A stretch of 64,000 bases of DNA from Alistipes senegalensis JC50 (GCF_025145645.1 NZ_CP102252.1:2728001-2792000), one strand, 5' to 3'. Positions 42,009 to 51,553 are shown, counted from the stretch's first letter. Notes: generated by a model from the letters alone, not told the origin. Program-made: numbers and translations.

Positions 42009-42710
42009 TTATAATAAAAAAGAGAGATCGCCGCCGGGTTCGACCTCGAACGTTTCGACACCCTTGCGGAACATCCGCATCGGGCGTTTGCCGATCAGCT
42101 CCAGTTTCCCGTTCTCCAGCCGCAGCATGCACCCTTCGCGCAGTCCGGCCACCCAGCGGCGCGGATTGGCCTCGATGTACTCCAGAATGCGCTGATCGCG
42201 CGTCTCGCCCGCGTGTCCCGCGGGGTTGGCGTCGAGGTAGTGGGGGTTGATCTGGAACTTCACGGCCCCGATGGCCCCGAACGATTCGGGCTCCACGATG
42301 GGCATATCGTTGGTGGTGCAGATCGTCGGACAGCAGACGTTGCTGCCGGCGGACCATCCTACGTAGGGGGTTCCGGCCTTGATTTTGCGGAGGATGGCCT
42401 TCATCAGCCCCTGCTGCTGCATCTTTTTGGCCAGGGCGAAGGTGTTGCCGCCGCCCACGCAGACGGCTTCGGCCGTGCGGATCAGCGCGGCGGGGTCTTT
42501 GGCCCGGTGGACCGAGCGGACGCGGATGCCGAGTTCGGCGAAACGCGCCTGCACCTTCTTCTCGTATTCGGCGTAGGAGAAGGTGACCGCGGCATAGGGC
42601 ACGAAGACCGCTTCGCGCACCCCGTCGAGAAACCGGCCTATTTCGGGCAGCGGATAACGCAGATATTCTTCGCCGGCATTGGTCGAATTCGAGATCAGAA
42701 GCAATTTCAT
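42009..42710 (-). CDS. pepE: Peptidase E (alpha-aspartyl dipeptidase)
   Basis: Cytoplasmic serine dipeptidase of family S51 that cleaves Asp-X dipeptides. 233 residues. The nucleophile motif is GWSAGSNV (Ser near residue 120), VGGGNTFAL precedes it, and ESFGAIGAVKFQINPHYLDA follows as in E. coli PepE. 15 bp upstream of tyrA on the same strand, probably one operon. Confidence 0.93.
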   Translation of the reverse strand: MKLLLISNSTNAGEEYLRYPLPEIGRFLDGVREAVFVPYAAVTFSYAEYEKKVQARFAELGIRVRSVHRAKDPAALIRTAEAVCVGGGNTFALAKKMQQQGLMKAILRKIKAGTPYVGWSAGSNVCCPTICTTNDMPIVEPESFGAIGAVKFQINPHYLDANPAGHAGETRDQRILEYIEANPRRWVAGLREGCMLRLENGKLELIGKRPMRMFRKGVETFEVEPGGDLSFLL

Positions 42711-42787
42711 AAGGATATGGTTTTGAACGTATTAATTAAAATTTTGTGCTAAATGTCGAAAAAGTTGTGAATAAAAAATCGGGCCGT

Positions 42788-42821
42788 TTTGTCAAAAGTA
42801 ATAAAAAAAGTGTTACTTTTG
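42788..42821 (+). promoter_or_regulatory. Promoter of acpP
   Basis: TTTG at 42788-42791, a 22-nt spacer, and TACTTTTG at 42814-42821. It gives a 60-nt leader, AT-rich and low in structure. Confidence 0.55.
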
Positions 42822-42888
42822 CGCAAAATTGCTCTGGAAATGTATATGAACTATTTCCAAATAATTGTTTAACTAAAAAATTAAAATT

Positions 42889-43125
42889 ATGTCAGAAGTT
42901 CAATCAAAAGTTGTCGAGATCATCGTCGACAAACTGGGTGTCAAGGAGTCGGAGGTAGTACCCGAAGCAAGCTTCACCAACCACCTGGGCGCAGACTCGC
43001 TCGACACCGTAGAGCTGATCATGGAGTTCGAGAAGGCTTTCGATATCCAGATCCCGGATGAGGACGCTGAGAAGATCGCTACCGTAGGTGACGCCATCAA
43101 GTACATCGAGGAGCACAAGAAATAA
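42889..43125 (+). CDS. acpP: Acyl carrier protein
   Basis: 78 residues, acidic. The phosphopantetheine site is Ser in GADSLDTVEL. It carries growing acyl chains in type II fatty acid synthesis. Directly followed by fabF (46-bp gap), the usual pairing. Confidence 0.97.
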   Translation: MSEVQSKVVEIIVDKLGVKESEVVPEASFTNHLGADSLDTVELIMEFEKAFDIQIPDEDAEKIATVGDAIKYIEEHKK

Positions 43126-43171
43126 TTTTTTCTTTTAGAATTTCGTTCACGGCCAACAAAGCCTTAAATTT

Positions 43172-44419
43172 ATGACGGGAAGAAGAGTAGTTGTTACGGG
43201 CATCGGTACGATCAACCCGCTCGGTAATAATATAGAGGAGTTTTTTTCGAATCTGGAGAAGGGAGTCAGCGGTGCCGCACCGATTACTCATTTCAATGCC
43301 GAAAAGTTTAAGACCCAATTCGCTTGTGAAGTAAAGAATTACGACCCGGCTCAGTATTTCGACCGCAAGGAGGTTCGCAAATACGACCTGTTCACCCAGT
43401 ATGCCCTGATCGCCGCCACGCAGGCCGTGGAGGATTCGGCCCTCGATCTCGACAAGGTCGATAAGGAGCAGGTGGGTGTCATTTGGAGCTCGGGCATCGG
43501 AGGAATCAAATCTTTCTTCGATGAGTGTCTGGGCTGGGCCGCCGGGGACGGAACCCCGCGGTTTAGCCCATTCTTTATTCCCCGCATGATCTCCGACATC
43601 GCTGCCGGTTTCATCTCCATGAAGTACGGCTTCATGGGGCCGAACTACTGCACCGTGTCGGCCTGCGCTTCGTCGAACCACGGCATCATGGCCGCTTTCG
43701 ACGCCATCCGCTACGGCAAGGCCGACGTGATGGTGGCGGGCGGTTCGGAGGCTGCGGTCAACGAGCCTTCGGTCGGCGGCTTCAACTCCATGCAGGCGCT
43801 TTCGACGCGCAACGACGATCCGCAGCACGCTTCGCGTCCTTTCGACAAGGACCGCGACGGATTCGTGATCGGCGAGGGCGCCGGGGCGCTGATCCTCGAG
43901 GAGTATGAGCACGCCAAGGCGCGCGGTGCGAAGATCTACTGCGAGGTCGTCGGCGGAGGCGCTTCGGCCGACGCCTACCACTTCACGGCTCCCCACCCCG
44001 AGGGCAAGGGTGCCATGAAGGCGATGCGCGACGCCATCAAGGACGCCGGCATCAAACCCGAGGACATCGACTATGTGAACGTGCACGGAACCTCGACCCC
44101 CGCGGGCGACATTCCCGAGCTGAAAGCCGTAGCGGGCGTTCTGGGCGAGCACGTGTACGATGTCAACATCTCCTCGACCAAGTCGATGACGGGCCACCTG
44201 CTGGGTGCCGCCGGAGCCGTCGAGGCCCTGGCCTGCATCTTTGCGATGACGCACGGCGTGGTGCCCCCCACGATCAACTGCGAGAACCTCGATCCCGGGA
44301 TCGACCCGAAGCTGAACCTGACGCTCAACAAGGCGCAGAAACGCGATGTGAAATGCGCGCTGAGCAACACGTTCGGATTCGGCGGTCATAACTCGACGAT
44401 CATTTTCCGCAAGCTCTAA
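43172..44419 (+). CDS. fabF: 3-oxoacyl-[acyl-carrier-protein] synthase II
   Basis: Elongating condensing enzyme of fatty acid synthesis. 415 residues with nucleophile Cys in VSACASSNHG, His in NVHGTSTPAGD, Lys in STKSMTGHLLGAAG with the second His, and GFGGHNSTIIF at the end. Downstream of acpP and 21 bp before rnc. Confidence 0.97.
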   Translation: MTGRRVVVTGIGTINPLGNNIEEFFSNLEKGVSGAAPITHFNAEKFKTQFACEVKNYDPAQYFDRKEVRKYDLFTQYALIAATQAVEDSALDLDKVDKEQVGVIWSSGIGGIKSFFDECLGWAAGDGTPRFSPFFIPRMISDIAAGFISMKYGFMGPNYCTVSACASSNHGIMAAFDAIRYGKADVMVAGGSEAAVNEPSVGGFNSMQALSTRNDDPQHASRPFDKDRDGFVIGEGAGALILEEYEHAKARGAKIYCEVVGGGASADAYHFTAPHPEGKGAMKAMRDAIKDAGIKPEDIDYVNVHGTSTPAGDIPELKAVAGVLGEHVYDVNISSTKSMTGHLLGAAGAVEALACIFAMTHGVVPPTINCENLDPGIDPKLNLTLNKAQKRDVKCALSNTFGFGGHNSTIIFRKL

Positions 44420-44440
44420 CCCCGTTGACGACCCGTTGCC

Positions 44441-45232
44441 GTGATTGATTTTCTATTGCGTCCGCTGCGGCGGAATTACGGGCGTGACCGGGCGTATTAC
44501 AGAATTGTCGATGATCTGTTCGGATTCATTCCGCACAACATCGAACTTTACAAGCTGGCTTTGATTCACAAGTCAGCTTCTTTGGTTTTGGAGGACGGCC
44601 GTTCGATCAACAATGAGCGCCTGGAGTATCTGGGCGACGCGGTGATCGAGGCCGTGACTTCGGACTATCTCTTCATCGAATACCCCGACCGCGACGAGGG
44701 GTTCATGACCCAGCTGCGGTCGAAGATCGTCTCGCGCCAGTCGCTCAATGCGTTGGCGGTGAAACTGGGGCTGGATGTCCACGTGATCTCGAACGGCGGG
44801 GCGGGCATCTCTCAGAAGCATATCTACGGCGACGCCTTCGAGGCGATGATGGGGGCGGTCTATCTGGATCAGGGGTATGAGTTCGTCAACCGCCTGCTGA
44901 TCAACGATATTTACCTGCGGTTTCTGGATTTGGAGGAGCTTACCGAGTCGGAGACCGATTTCAAAAGCCGCCTGATCGAGTGGAGCCAGAAGAACCGCCA
45001 CCGGATCGAGTTCCGCACGGAGCACGACAAGGAGTATGCGTCGAACCACCCGGTGTTCTGCTGTACGGTGCTGATCGACGACATGGAGGTGGGGCACGGC
45101 GCCGGGGAGTCGAAAAAGGAGGCCGAGCAGCATGCGTCGTTCTCCGTGGCGCAGTATCTGAGCGACGAACAGTGCGCTTCGCTGTTGGACAAGGTCGATC
45201 GTCTGAGAGCCCATGAAAAATATTCGCGATAA
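44441..45232 (+). CDS. rnc: Ribonuclease III
   Basis: Double-strand-specific endoribonuclease that processes rRNA and regulatory RNA. 263 residues: signature NNERLEYLGDAVIEAV, second acidic cluster GDAFEAMMGAVYLDQG, and a C-terminal dsRBD (about 185-255, ending GESKKEAEQHASFSVAQYL). Start is GTG 44441 (VIDFLLRPLRR), the most upstream fitting start after fabF. The end overlaps the radC gene by 20 bp. Confidence 0.95.
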   Translation: MIDFLLRPLRRNYGRDRAYYRIVDDLFGFIPHNIELYKLALIHKSASLVLEDGRSINNERLEYLGDAVIEAVTSDYLFIEYPDRDEGFMTQLRSKIVSRQSLNALAVKLGLDVHVISNGGAGISQKHIYGDAFEAMMGAVYLDQGYEFVNRLLINDIYLRFLDLEELTESETDFKSRLIEWSQKNRHRIEFRTEHDKEYASNHPVFCCTVLIDDMEVGHGAGESKKEAEQHASFSVAQYLSDEQCASLLDKVDRLRAHEKYSR

Positions 45233-45851
45233 AATGGCCGCACGGGGTGTGGAGGCTTTGGACGATGCCGAGCTGCTGACCCTGCTCATCGAGGACGGGC
45301 AGGCGGCCCGGGCGTTGCTGGAGGCTTACGACGGTTCGCCGGCGCGTATCGCCGGGGAGTCCGAAGCCCGCCTGCGCATGGTCGGCGGACTGGGTCTGAA
45401 ACGGGCGCGGATGCTGCTGGCGGCTGCGGAGTTCGGACGCCGCGCGGCAGCGGACCGAGCTGCGGAGGCTGATTCCGTGGCGACGAGCGACGACGTGGTG
45501 CGGCTGTTCCGGCCGCAGCTGCAACGCCTCGCCCACGAGGAGTGCTGGGTGGTTTACCTCACTTCGTCGAACCGCATCATCGAGCGTCAGCGCGTGAGCC
45601 AGGGCGGGGTGACAGGCACGGTGGTCGATCACCGGCTGATCGTCAAACGGGCGCTGGAGCTGCTCGCCACGCAGTTGATCCTGATCCACAACCATCCTTC
45701 GGGCACCCCCGAGGCGAGCGGGCAGGACAAGGCGCTGACCGAGCGGGTCGCGCGCGCTGCGGAGCTGTTCGACATCCGCCTGCTGGACCACATCATCATC
45801 GCCCGCGAGGGGGATTTCTCGTTCCGCCGCGAAGGGTTGATGGGGCGGTAG
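45213..45851 (+). CDS. radC: RadC family JAB1/MPN-type protein
   Basis: 212 residues. N-terminal helix-hairpin-helix-like region (MVGGLGLKRARMLLAAAEFG) and the JAMM metal motif HNHPSGTPEASGQD at the C-terminus, with the upstream Glu in EECWVVYL. RadC proteins are predicted metalloproteins; the repair role is disputed. The ATG lies inside the rnc coding sequence, a 20-bp overlap. Confidence 0.93.
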   Translation: MKNIRDKMAARGVEALDDAELLTLLIEDGQAARALLEAYDGSPARIAGESEARLRMVGGLGLKRARMLLAAAEFGRRAAADRAAEADSVATSDDVVRLFRPQLQRLAHEECWVVYLTSSNRIIERQRVSQGGVTGTVVDHRLIVKRALELLATQLILIHNHPSGTPEASGQDKALTERVARAAELFDIRLLDHIIIAREGDFSFRREGLMGR

Positions 45852-45873
45852 GTCTCCCGGGGGGGGTAAAATA

Positions 45874-45907
45874 AACGGCGGTCTTACAAAGACCGCCGTT
45901 CGGTTTT
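45874..45907. terminator. Bidirectional terminator, radC/lipoprotein
   Basis: AACGGCGGTCTT-ACAA-AGACCGCCGTT followed by CGGTTTTC; convergent genes on either side. A G8 run (45859-45866) precedes it. Confidence 0.8.
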
Positions 45908-45922
45908 CGGGAGGAAAGTCCG

Positions 45923-47197
45923 TCAATAGAAAATCCGGTGCGTTTCGGTCTCCTTGTAGCCTCGTTCGGAAAGGATCGTTTCATTGTCGCCTTTTCGCTG
46001 GAAACACTCTACCTCCTGAGACCAGATGACCTCGGTGATCCGTCCATCGACCTGCTTCCATTCGATCCGCTCGTTCAGGGCTCTGAAACTGATAATTGAT
46101 CCGTCGGGTAATGGCTCGACCGAGAACATGCTCTCGTCCGGATAGCTGTTCGTCAGATGGGCGCTGCGTTTGCCCAGCCGCCCGATTCCGGAGAGTACCG
46201 CTCCCATGGAGAAGTCGGTGTCCTCGATGTCGGGGCATACGTCGAACAGGAGCGCATTGAGGTCGAGGTTGCACAATGCGGGCGTGTTGGGCCGGTCGGT
46301 GTGGTATTCGAATTCGTAGCTGAAATCGAGGTCCTGCTCCCGGTAGATGTCGAGACCGGTGAGGTCGTTGCCGCTCCAGCGGCAGACCGTGCGCGGGTAG
46401 TAGTGGGTTTCGTCGCCCTCGTAGGTGCACTCCTTGCAGTAGCCGTTGCCGTCGTAGGCGAAGGTCCAGCGTTCGGGACCGTCGTCGCTGTGGGCGGCGA
46501 CGGCGCGCCCTGCATCGTCGAGCGTGACGGTGTACGATTCCTTTTCGGGCGATTCCGTCGTTTCGGCGGACAGTTTCAGGGTCTTAGCGTCGGGATAGCT
46601 GATCCGGAGGACCTCATCCATGGCGTTGTCCGTGTTCTCCGGAGTGTCGTCCCATTCGTAACTCGTGAGACGTCCGGCATCGTCGTATGCGAAGTGGCTG
46701 GTCGAAGTCCATCGCTCCGGGTCCGAATCGCCGCTGTTTCGGATTGTCTGCTGGCGGCTTTCGATACGTGTTATCCGGTTGGCCGGCATCGGTTCGACGG
46801 GGTTGTCCGTACCCTCCTGCGTGACGGTGATCTCGATCTTCGACGTGCCGCAGTTGATGACGATTGTCGCCGTGCGGGACTCCTCGGAATCGTTGGGCTG
46901 GAGGGTGATTTTCAGCGTGTAACTGCCTGCGGCGTCGCCGTGGTCGGGCGAGATTCCGATCCAGTCGGGGGCTTCGGCGCGGGTCTTTTCGGCGATTGTC
47001 GAGGTCCATGCCCCTTCGGTGGTGAAGGTCACGCCCCGGGCGGTCTGCGTGTCGTCGGCCGTGACGGTCTGTTCCAATTGCCGGGTGTCGGGGACTTTGA
47101 TCTGCCCGAAATCGCCCGAATAATCGTTGTCTTTGTCGCTGCATGACGCGAGCAGCGCGGCGGCCATGAAGGCCATGAAGAATTTTGCTGTTTTCAT
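45923..47197 (-). CDS. BACON-domain lipoprotein of unknown function
   Basis: 424 residues. Signal peptide with lipobox LASC (Cys19 region). One BACON-like Ig domain (about 45-130: GVTFTTEGAWTSTIAEKTRAEAPDWIGISP, TATIVINCGTSKIEITVTQEG). A C-terminal DUF4595-like region follows, with YD-repeat-like strands (FAYDDAGRLTSYEWDDT, YPDAKTLKLS, WRWSGNDLTGLD-like). Probably surface exposed; BACON domains often accompany carbohydrate or mucin binding. No partner genes. Confidence 0.85.
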   Translation of the reverse strand: MKTAKFFMAFMAAALLASCSDKDNDYSGDFGQIKVPDTRQLEQTVTADDTQTARGVTFTTEGAWTSTIAEKTRAEAPDWIGISPDHGDAAGSYTLKITLQPNDSEESRTATIVINCGTSKIEITVTQEGTDNPVEPMPANRITRIESRQQTIRNSGDSDPERWTSTSHFAYDDAGRLTSYEWDDTPENTDNAMDEVLRISYPDAKTLKLSAETTESPEKESYTVTLDDAGRAVAAHSDDGPERWTFAYDGNGYCKECTYEGDETHYYPRTVCRWSGNDLTGLDIYREQDLDFSYEFEYHTDRPNTPALCNLDLNALLFDVCPDIEDTDFSMGAVLSGIGRLGKRSAHLTNSYPDESMFSVEPLPDGSIISFRALNERIEWKQVDGRITEVIWSQEVECFQRKGDNETILSERGYKETETHRIFY

Positions 47198-47538
47198 TTT
47201 TATTTTGTTAAAGGAGTTGTTGCTTTTCCGCTAACAAAAGGCGCAGGCAAAATTCCACATCCACGGGTGAGGTATTGGACGACCTAAACAGTAGAATGAT
47301 GGAATATGCCCACGCTGAAAAACAGCGAGAGCATCAACCTTTATTCCTTACTGCTTAGCGAAAGTGTCCAATTTTCACCCCGTAAGAAAAAAGCCGATGC
47401 GCTTTTTATCGTCGTATGTCGGCGGCCCTCACAGGCTGCCGACACAAATATAGAAATAAAATCCGTACCGGCGAGGGCTTTTTCCATTTATTTTGTACTT
47501 TTGTAATTCGGTAAATCAGTAAAGTAAAACAGATTGCG
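47198..47538. other. Gap between the lipoprotein and glyS: glyS promoter, no gene seen
   Basis: 341 bp. TACTTTTG (47496-47503) is a full -7 box for glyS, 36 bp before its ATG. A 66-codon frame at 47306 has no conserved features and is not called. Confidence 0.55.
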
Positions 47539-49083
47539 ATGACTCAGGAAGAACTTTTCAAGAAACTTGTCGCCCATTGCAAGGAGTACGGCTTCGTATT
47601 CCCTTCGAGCGAGATATACGACGGACTCGGCGCCGTGTACGATTACGGGCAGAACGGCGTGGAGCTGAAGAACAACATCAAGCGCTATTGGTGGGATTCG
47701 ATGGTCAAACTGCACGAGAACATCGTCGGCATCGACGCCGCGATCTTCATGCACCCCAAGACCTGGGAGGCTTCGGGACACGTCGCGGCGTTCAATGACC
47801 CGCTGATCGACAACAAGGATTCGAAGAAGCGCTACCGTGCCGACGTGCTGGTCGAGGAGTGGCTGGCCAAGCAGGACGAGAAGATCGAAAAGGAGGTCGA
47901 GAAGGCCCGCAAGCGTTTCGGCGCCGATTTCGACGAGGCCAAATACCGCGAAACGTCGCCCCGTGTGGCGGAGACCGCGGCCAGACGCGACGAGGTGCAC
48001 AAGCGGTTCGCCGATGCGCTGAACGCCAACGACCTCGCGGAACTGCGCCAGATTATCATCGACTGCGAGATCGCCTGTCCGATTTCGGGCACCCGCAACT
48101 GGACCGAGGTGCGGCAGTTCAACCTGATGTTCTCGACGCAGATGGGCTCCACGTCCGAGGGCGCGAGCACCATTTACCTGCGTCCCGAGACGGCGCAGGG
48201 TATCTTCGTCAACTTCCTGAACGTCCAGAAGACCGGCCGCATGAAGATTCCGTTCGGCATCGCGCAGATCGGCAAGGCTTTCCGTAACGAGATCGTGGCC
48301 CGTCAGTTCATCTTCCGCATGCGCGAGTTCGAGCAGATGGAGATGCAGTTCTTCGTGCGCCCCGGGACCGAGATGGGGTGGTGGAACGAGTGGAAGAACA
48401 CCCGCATGGCCTGGCACCGTGCGCTGGGCTTCGGCGACGACAACTACCGCTTCCACGACCACGACAAGCTGGCGCACTACGCCAACGCCGCCACGGACAT
48501 CGAGTATAACTTCCCGTTCGGCTTCAAGGAGGTCGAGGGCATCCACTCGCGGACGGATTTCGACCTGGGCAGCCATCAGAAGTTCTCCGGCAAGAAGATC
48601 CAGTATTTCGATCCGGAGACGGGCGAAAGCTATGTCCCCTATGTGGTCGAGACCTCGATCGGCGTGGACCGCATGTTCCTGCAAGTGATGTCGGCGGCCT
48701 ACACCGAGGAGCAGCTCGAAGGCGGCGACTCGCGCGTCGTGCTGAAATTCCCGCCCGCACTGGCCCCGATCAAGGTCGCCGTGCTGCCGCTGGTCAAGAA
48801 GGACGGCATGCCCGAGGTGGCGCAGAAGATCGTCGATCGGCTCAAATACGACTACAACGTCGTTTACGACGAGAAGGATTCCGTCGGCAAGCGTTACCGC
48901 CGTCAGGACGCCATCGGCACGCCGTTCTGCGTGACGGTTGACGGACAGACGCTGGAGGACGGCACCGTGACGGTCCGCCACCGCGACACGATGCAGCAGG
49001 AGCGCGTCAAGATCGAAGAGCTGCATGCGATGGTCGATGAGGAGTGCTCCTACCGCAAGCTGTTCAAAATGCTGAATCTCTGA
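47539..49083 (+). CDS. glyQS: Glycyl-tRNA synthetase (homodimeric class II)
   Basis: Charges tRNA-Gly. 514 residues. Class II motif 2 is FRNEIVARQFIFRMREFEQME, motif 3 lies in ETSIGVDRMFLQV, and MFSTQMGSTSEGASTIYLRPETAQGIF is the family glycine/AMP pocket. The C-terminal anticodon-binding domain starts near residue 410. First of a tight glyS-ruvX-def cluster; ruvX starts 2 bp after its stop. Confidence 0.97.
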   Translation: MTQEELFKKLVAHCKEYGFVFPSSEIYDGLGAVYDYGQNGVELKNNIKRYWWDSMVKLHENIVGIDAAIFMHPKTWEASGHVAAFNDPLIDNKDSKKRYRADVLVEEWLAKQDEKIEKEVEKARKRFGADFDEAKYRETSPRVAETAARRDEVHKRFADALNANDLAELRQIIIDCEIACPISGTRNWTEVRQFNLMFSTQMGSTSEGASTIYLRPETAQGIFVNFLNVQKTGRMKIPFGIAQIGKAFRNEIVARQFIFRMREFEQMEMQFFVRPGTEMGWWNEWKNTRMAWHRALGFGDDNYRFHDHDKLAHYANAATDIEYNFPFGFKEVEGIHSRTDFDLGSHQKFSGKKIQYFDPETGESYVPYVVETSIGVDRMFLQVMSAAYTEEQLEGGDSRVVLKFPPALAPIKVAVLPLVKKDGMPEVAQKIVDRLKYDYNVVYDEKDSVGKRYRRQDAIGTPFCVTVDGQTLEDGTVTVRHRDTMQQERVKIEELHAMVDEECSYRKLFKMLNL

Positions 49084-49084
49084 T

Positions 49085-49498
49085 TTGGGCCGCATTCTTG
49101 CCATAGACTACGGGACCCGGCGCACGGGGATTGCCGTGAGCGATCCCCTGCGCCTGATCGCCGGAGGTCTGGAAACGGTCCCGACGAAGGAGCTGGAGGC
49201 GTGGCTGGCGAAATATTTCGCCCGGGAGGACGTTAGTACGATAGTTGTGGGAAAACCCTCGCGGATGGACGGCACGCCCTCCGAGACGTGGAGGTTCATC
49301 GAACCGCTGGCCGGACGCCTGCGGCGGGCATGGCCCGACAAGGAGGTGGTTTTCTACGACGAACGCTTTACCTCGGTGATGGCCCACCGCACGATGCTCG
49401 AAAGCGGCATCGGCAGGATGGCCCGCCGCGACAAGGCGTTGGTGGACAAAATATCTGCAACGATCATATTGCAGAGTTATATGGAATTTAACAAATGA
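49085..49498 (+). CDS. ruvX: Putative pre-16S rRNA nuclease/Holliday junction resolvase (YqgF)
   Basis: 137 residues of the RNase H-like YqgF family: ILAIDYGTRRTGIAVSD (metal-binding Asp), VVGKPSRMDGTPS, YDERFTSVMAH and the C-terminal DKISATIILQSY (Asp). The start is TTG at 49085; no ATG lies before the conserved IDYG motif. Its stop overlaps the def start as ATGA. Confidence 0.92.
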   Translation: MGRILAIDYGTRRTGIAVSDPLRLIAGGLETVPTKELEAWLAKYFAREDVSTIVVGKPSRMDGTPSETWRFIEPLAGRLRRAWPDKEVVFYDERFTSVMAHRTMLESGIGRMARRDKALVDKISATIILQSYMEFNK

Positions 49499-50040
49499 TC
49501 TATCCGATTGTAATTTACGGGGATGAGGCGCTTCGCAAACGCTGTGAAGAGATAACGCCCGACTACCCCGACGTGAAAAAACTGGCCGAGGATATGTTCC
49601 TCACGCTCGAAGAGGCCGAAGGAGTCGGCCTTGCCGCTCCCCAGATCGGCAAGAACATCCGTCTGTTCATCGTCGATTGCACGCCGTGGGGCGAGGAGGA
49701 CCCCTCGTGCGCCGACTACAAGCGTGCTTTCATCAACCCCGAGATTTACGCCTATTCCGAGGAGAAGAGGACCTACAACGAGGGATGCCTCTCCTTCCCC
49801 GGCATCCATGCCGACGTGTCGCGGTCGCTGGCGATCCGCATGCGTTATCTGGACACCGATTTCGTCGAGCACGACGAGGAGTTCACGGGGCTCAAGGCGT
49901 GGGTCATCCAGCACGAGTACGACCATATCGAAGGCGTGGTCTTCACCGACCGCATCGCCCCGCTGCGCCGCCAGCTGCTCAAAGGAAAACTGTTGAATCT
50001 GGCGAAGGGGAAATACCGCTGCGCCTACAAAACCAAATAA
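49495..50040 (+). CDS. def: Peptide deformylase
   Basis: Removes the N-formyl group from new proteins. 181 residues with the three metal/active-site motifs GVGLAAPQIG, EGCLSFPG and QHEYDHIEG (HExxH with metal-bound Cys in the second). Coupled to ruvX by ATGA. Confidence 0.96.
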   Translation: MIYPIVIYGDEALRKRCEEITPDYPDVKKLAEDMFLTLEEAEGVGLAAPQIGKNIRLFIVDCTPWGEEDPSCADYKRAFINPEIYAYSEEKRTYNEGCLSFPGIHADVSRSLAIRMRYLDTDFVEHDEEFTGLKAWVIQHEYDHIEGVVFTDRIAPLRRQLLKGKLLNLAKGKYRCAYKTK

Positions 50041-50047
50041 TGCGATT

Positions 50048-50350
50048 ATGAAAAAAATCTTTACGCTGGCATTCGCGGCCATGATGTTCGTCGGATGTGT
50101 CAAGTCTCCGCTCGTGGGAGGCATCTATACCGATGTGAAGGACGGGCTCGCCGTTACGGGCAACGCCGGGTCGAGCAAGGTGGGCACCGCCGAGGCCAAG
50201 GGCTATGTGGGCGTCGTCGCTCTGGGCGATGCGAGCATCCAGGCCGCAGCCCGCGAGGCCGGCATCACGCGCATCCACCACGTAGACTATCAGGCCAAGT
50301 CCTATGTCGGGGTCTACACGATCTACACGATCATCGTCTACGGTGACTAA
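50048..50350 (+). CDS. TRL-like family lipoprotein
   Basis: 100 residues. Signal peptide with lipobox FVGC (Cys17), then a short domain like the Legionella/Leptospira TRL proteins (SPLVGGIYTDVKDGLAVTGN, GDASIQAAAREAGITRIHHVDY). It follows def by 7 bp. Function unknown; likely in the envelope. Confidence 0.85.
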   Translation: MKKIFTLAFAAMMFVGCVKSPLVGGIYTDVKDGLAVTGNAGSSKVGTAEAKGYVGVVALGDASIQAAAREAGITRIHHVDYQAKSYVGVYTIYTIIVYGD

Positions 50351-50867
50351 ACTCGGGCTGCTGGCTGCGTTTTGCGCCGTCGGGGGCGTGCTGACGGCCT
50401 CGGGGCAGAACATCCGCAGCCACTACGTCTCGAAGGCCGAGAGCGACGGCGTGATTTACCACACCTTTCCGGTGACGCTCTTCGAGAGCCGGGAGGCGGG
50501 CGACCTGACCTTCGACATCACCTATAAGGAGCACCGCGGCGGCCGTGCGACGATCAATTTCACGTGCCGCATGGCGCAGGCCGTTCCGGTCGATTCGGTG
50601 CGTTTCGTCTCGGGACGGGTGGTGCTGGCGGGGCCTGTGGAGAAGCTCTACCTCGAACCGGAGAAGAAGGGGTGGAAACACCGCTACACTTTCGACGCCG
50701 ACGGGTCGCTGCTCTGCGGATTCTTCGACGAGGGGGCCGAGCCCGAAGTGACGCTTTATGCCGGGGAGCGGCCTTATGTCTATCGGGCGAAGCGTTCGGC
50801 GTGGCGCAGTTACGCCCCGATCGGATATAAGATTTTCGAGATGATCCATGTGAACGAGAGGCGCTGA
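50343..50867 (+). CDS. Secreted protein of unknown function
   Basis: 174 residues. Start is GTG 50343, overlapping the previous stop, because a signal peptide begins there (KLGLLAAFCAVGGVLTASGQ). An upstream in-frame start would add a Ser/Arg-rich leader with no homology value. The mature part is beta-rich (GDLTFDITYKEHRGGRATINFTC). Co-transcribed with the TRL-like gene. Confidence 0.72.
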   Translation: MTKLGLLAAFCAVGGVLTASGQNIRSHYVSKAESDGVIYHTFPVTLFESREAGDLTFDITYKEHRGGRATINFTCRMAQAVPVDSVRFVSGRVVLAGPVEKLYLEPEKKGWKHRYTFDADGSLLCGFFDEGAEPEVTLYAGERPYVYRAKRSAWRSYAPIGYKIFEMIHVNERR

Positions 50868-50888
50868 GCGCCGCCGGTGACAAAATGA

Positions 50889-50925
50889 AATCCCGGAAAC
50901 CTCGAAGGTTTCCGGGATTCGTTTT
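50889..50925. terminator. Bidirectional terminator
   Basis: AATCCCGGAAACCT-CGA-AGGTTTCCGGGATT followed by CGTTTT; a 14-bp perfect stem between convergent genes. Confidence 0.85.
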
Positions 50926-50939
50926 ATCCGGTATCCGGC

Positions 50940-51407
50940 TTAGAACTTGTAGGCCGCGCCGATATTGATGATGATCGGGTTTTTCCAGTACTGGTGGGTT
51001 TGGATCATCCATTTGAATCCGGCTGAAATATCCCAGTTGCGGGCTACGGCGAAGTCCGCACCGCCGCCGAGATTGATGCCGCACGACCAGTCGCCGATGT
51101 CATTGGCGCTCAGACCGGCCTGCGGGTAGAGCGTCCACGAGTCGGAGATCTGGAACAGGTACTGCACGTCGGCGCTGATGTCCACCGAGCAGTATTTCTT
51201 GCAGAGGGCGGTGATTGCCGGCTGGATGCGCCATGTGTCGGTGAAACTGTAACGGGCCTTGGCTCCGATGCCGAAGATGGCGCCGTCAGCACCTGTGTTG
51301 GTGTAAATTCCGATCTGAGGGCCTACTGCCCAGTTTCCTTTGTCCTGCGCCGACACTGCCGATACTGCGAACAGCGCGACGATCGCCGAAAATAAGAACT
51401 TTTTCAT
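50940..51407 (-). CDS. Small outer membrane beta-barrel protein
   Basis: 155 residues. Signal peptide (LFSAIVALFAVSAVSAQ) followed by alternating strands such as WAVGPQIGIYTN, GIGAKARYSFTDTWRI, GINLGGGADFAVARNWDISAGFKW, and a terminal aromatic residue (AAYKF). Consistent with an eight-stranded OmpW/OmpA-like barrel. Role unknown. Confidence 0.82.
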   Translation of the reverse strand: MKKFLFSAIVALFAVSAVSAQDKGNWAVGPQIGIYTNTGADGAIFGIGAKARYSFTDTWRIQPAITALCKKYCSVDISADVQYLFQISDSWTLYPQAGLSANDIGDWSCGINLGGGADFAVARNWDISAGFKWMIQTHQYWKNPIIINIGAAYKF

Positions 51408-51523
51408 TTTTCCGTTTTTTATATGAATAGACGTTATTCAAACTGTTTGCCAAACAAAAATAGAAAATTTTCCCATAACGACCAAACATATTCAACGAAC
51501 CGCGGGGTTTTGCCGACGAAAAG

Positions 51524-51553
51524 AAAACCCGCAGCCGTCGCGCTGCGGGTTTT
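51524..51553. terminator. Terminator after ppdK
   Basis: AAAACCCGCAGC and GCTGCGGGTTTT around CGTCGC, T-rich on both sides. Confidence 0.8.

Noticed and set aside
45859..45866. G8 run after radC as a phase-variation tract
   Set aside because: It lies after the stop codon and before a terminator, so slippage would not alter a gene.
47306..47506. 66-codon frame upstream of glyS
   Set aside because: It covers the glyS promoter, with no conserved features.
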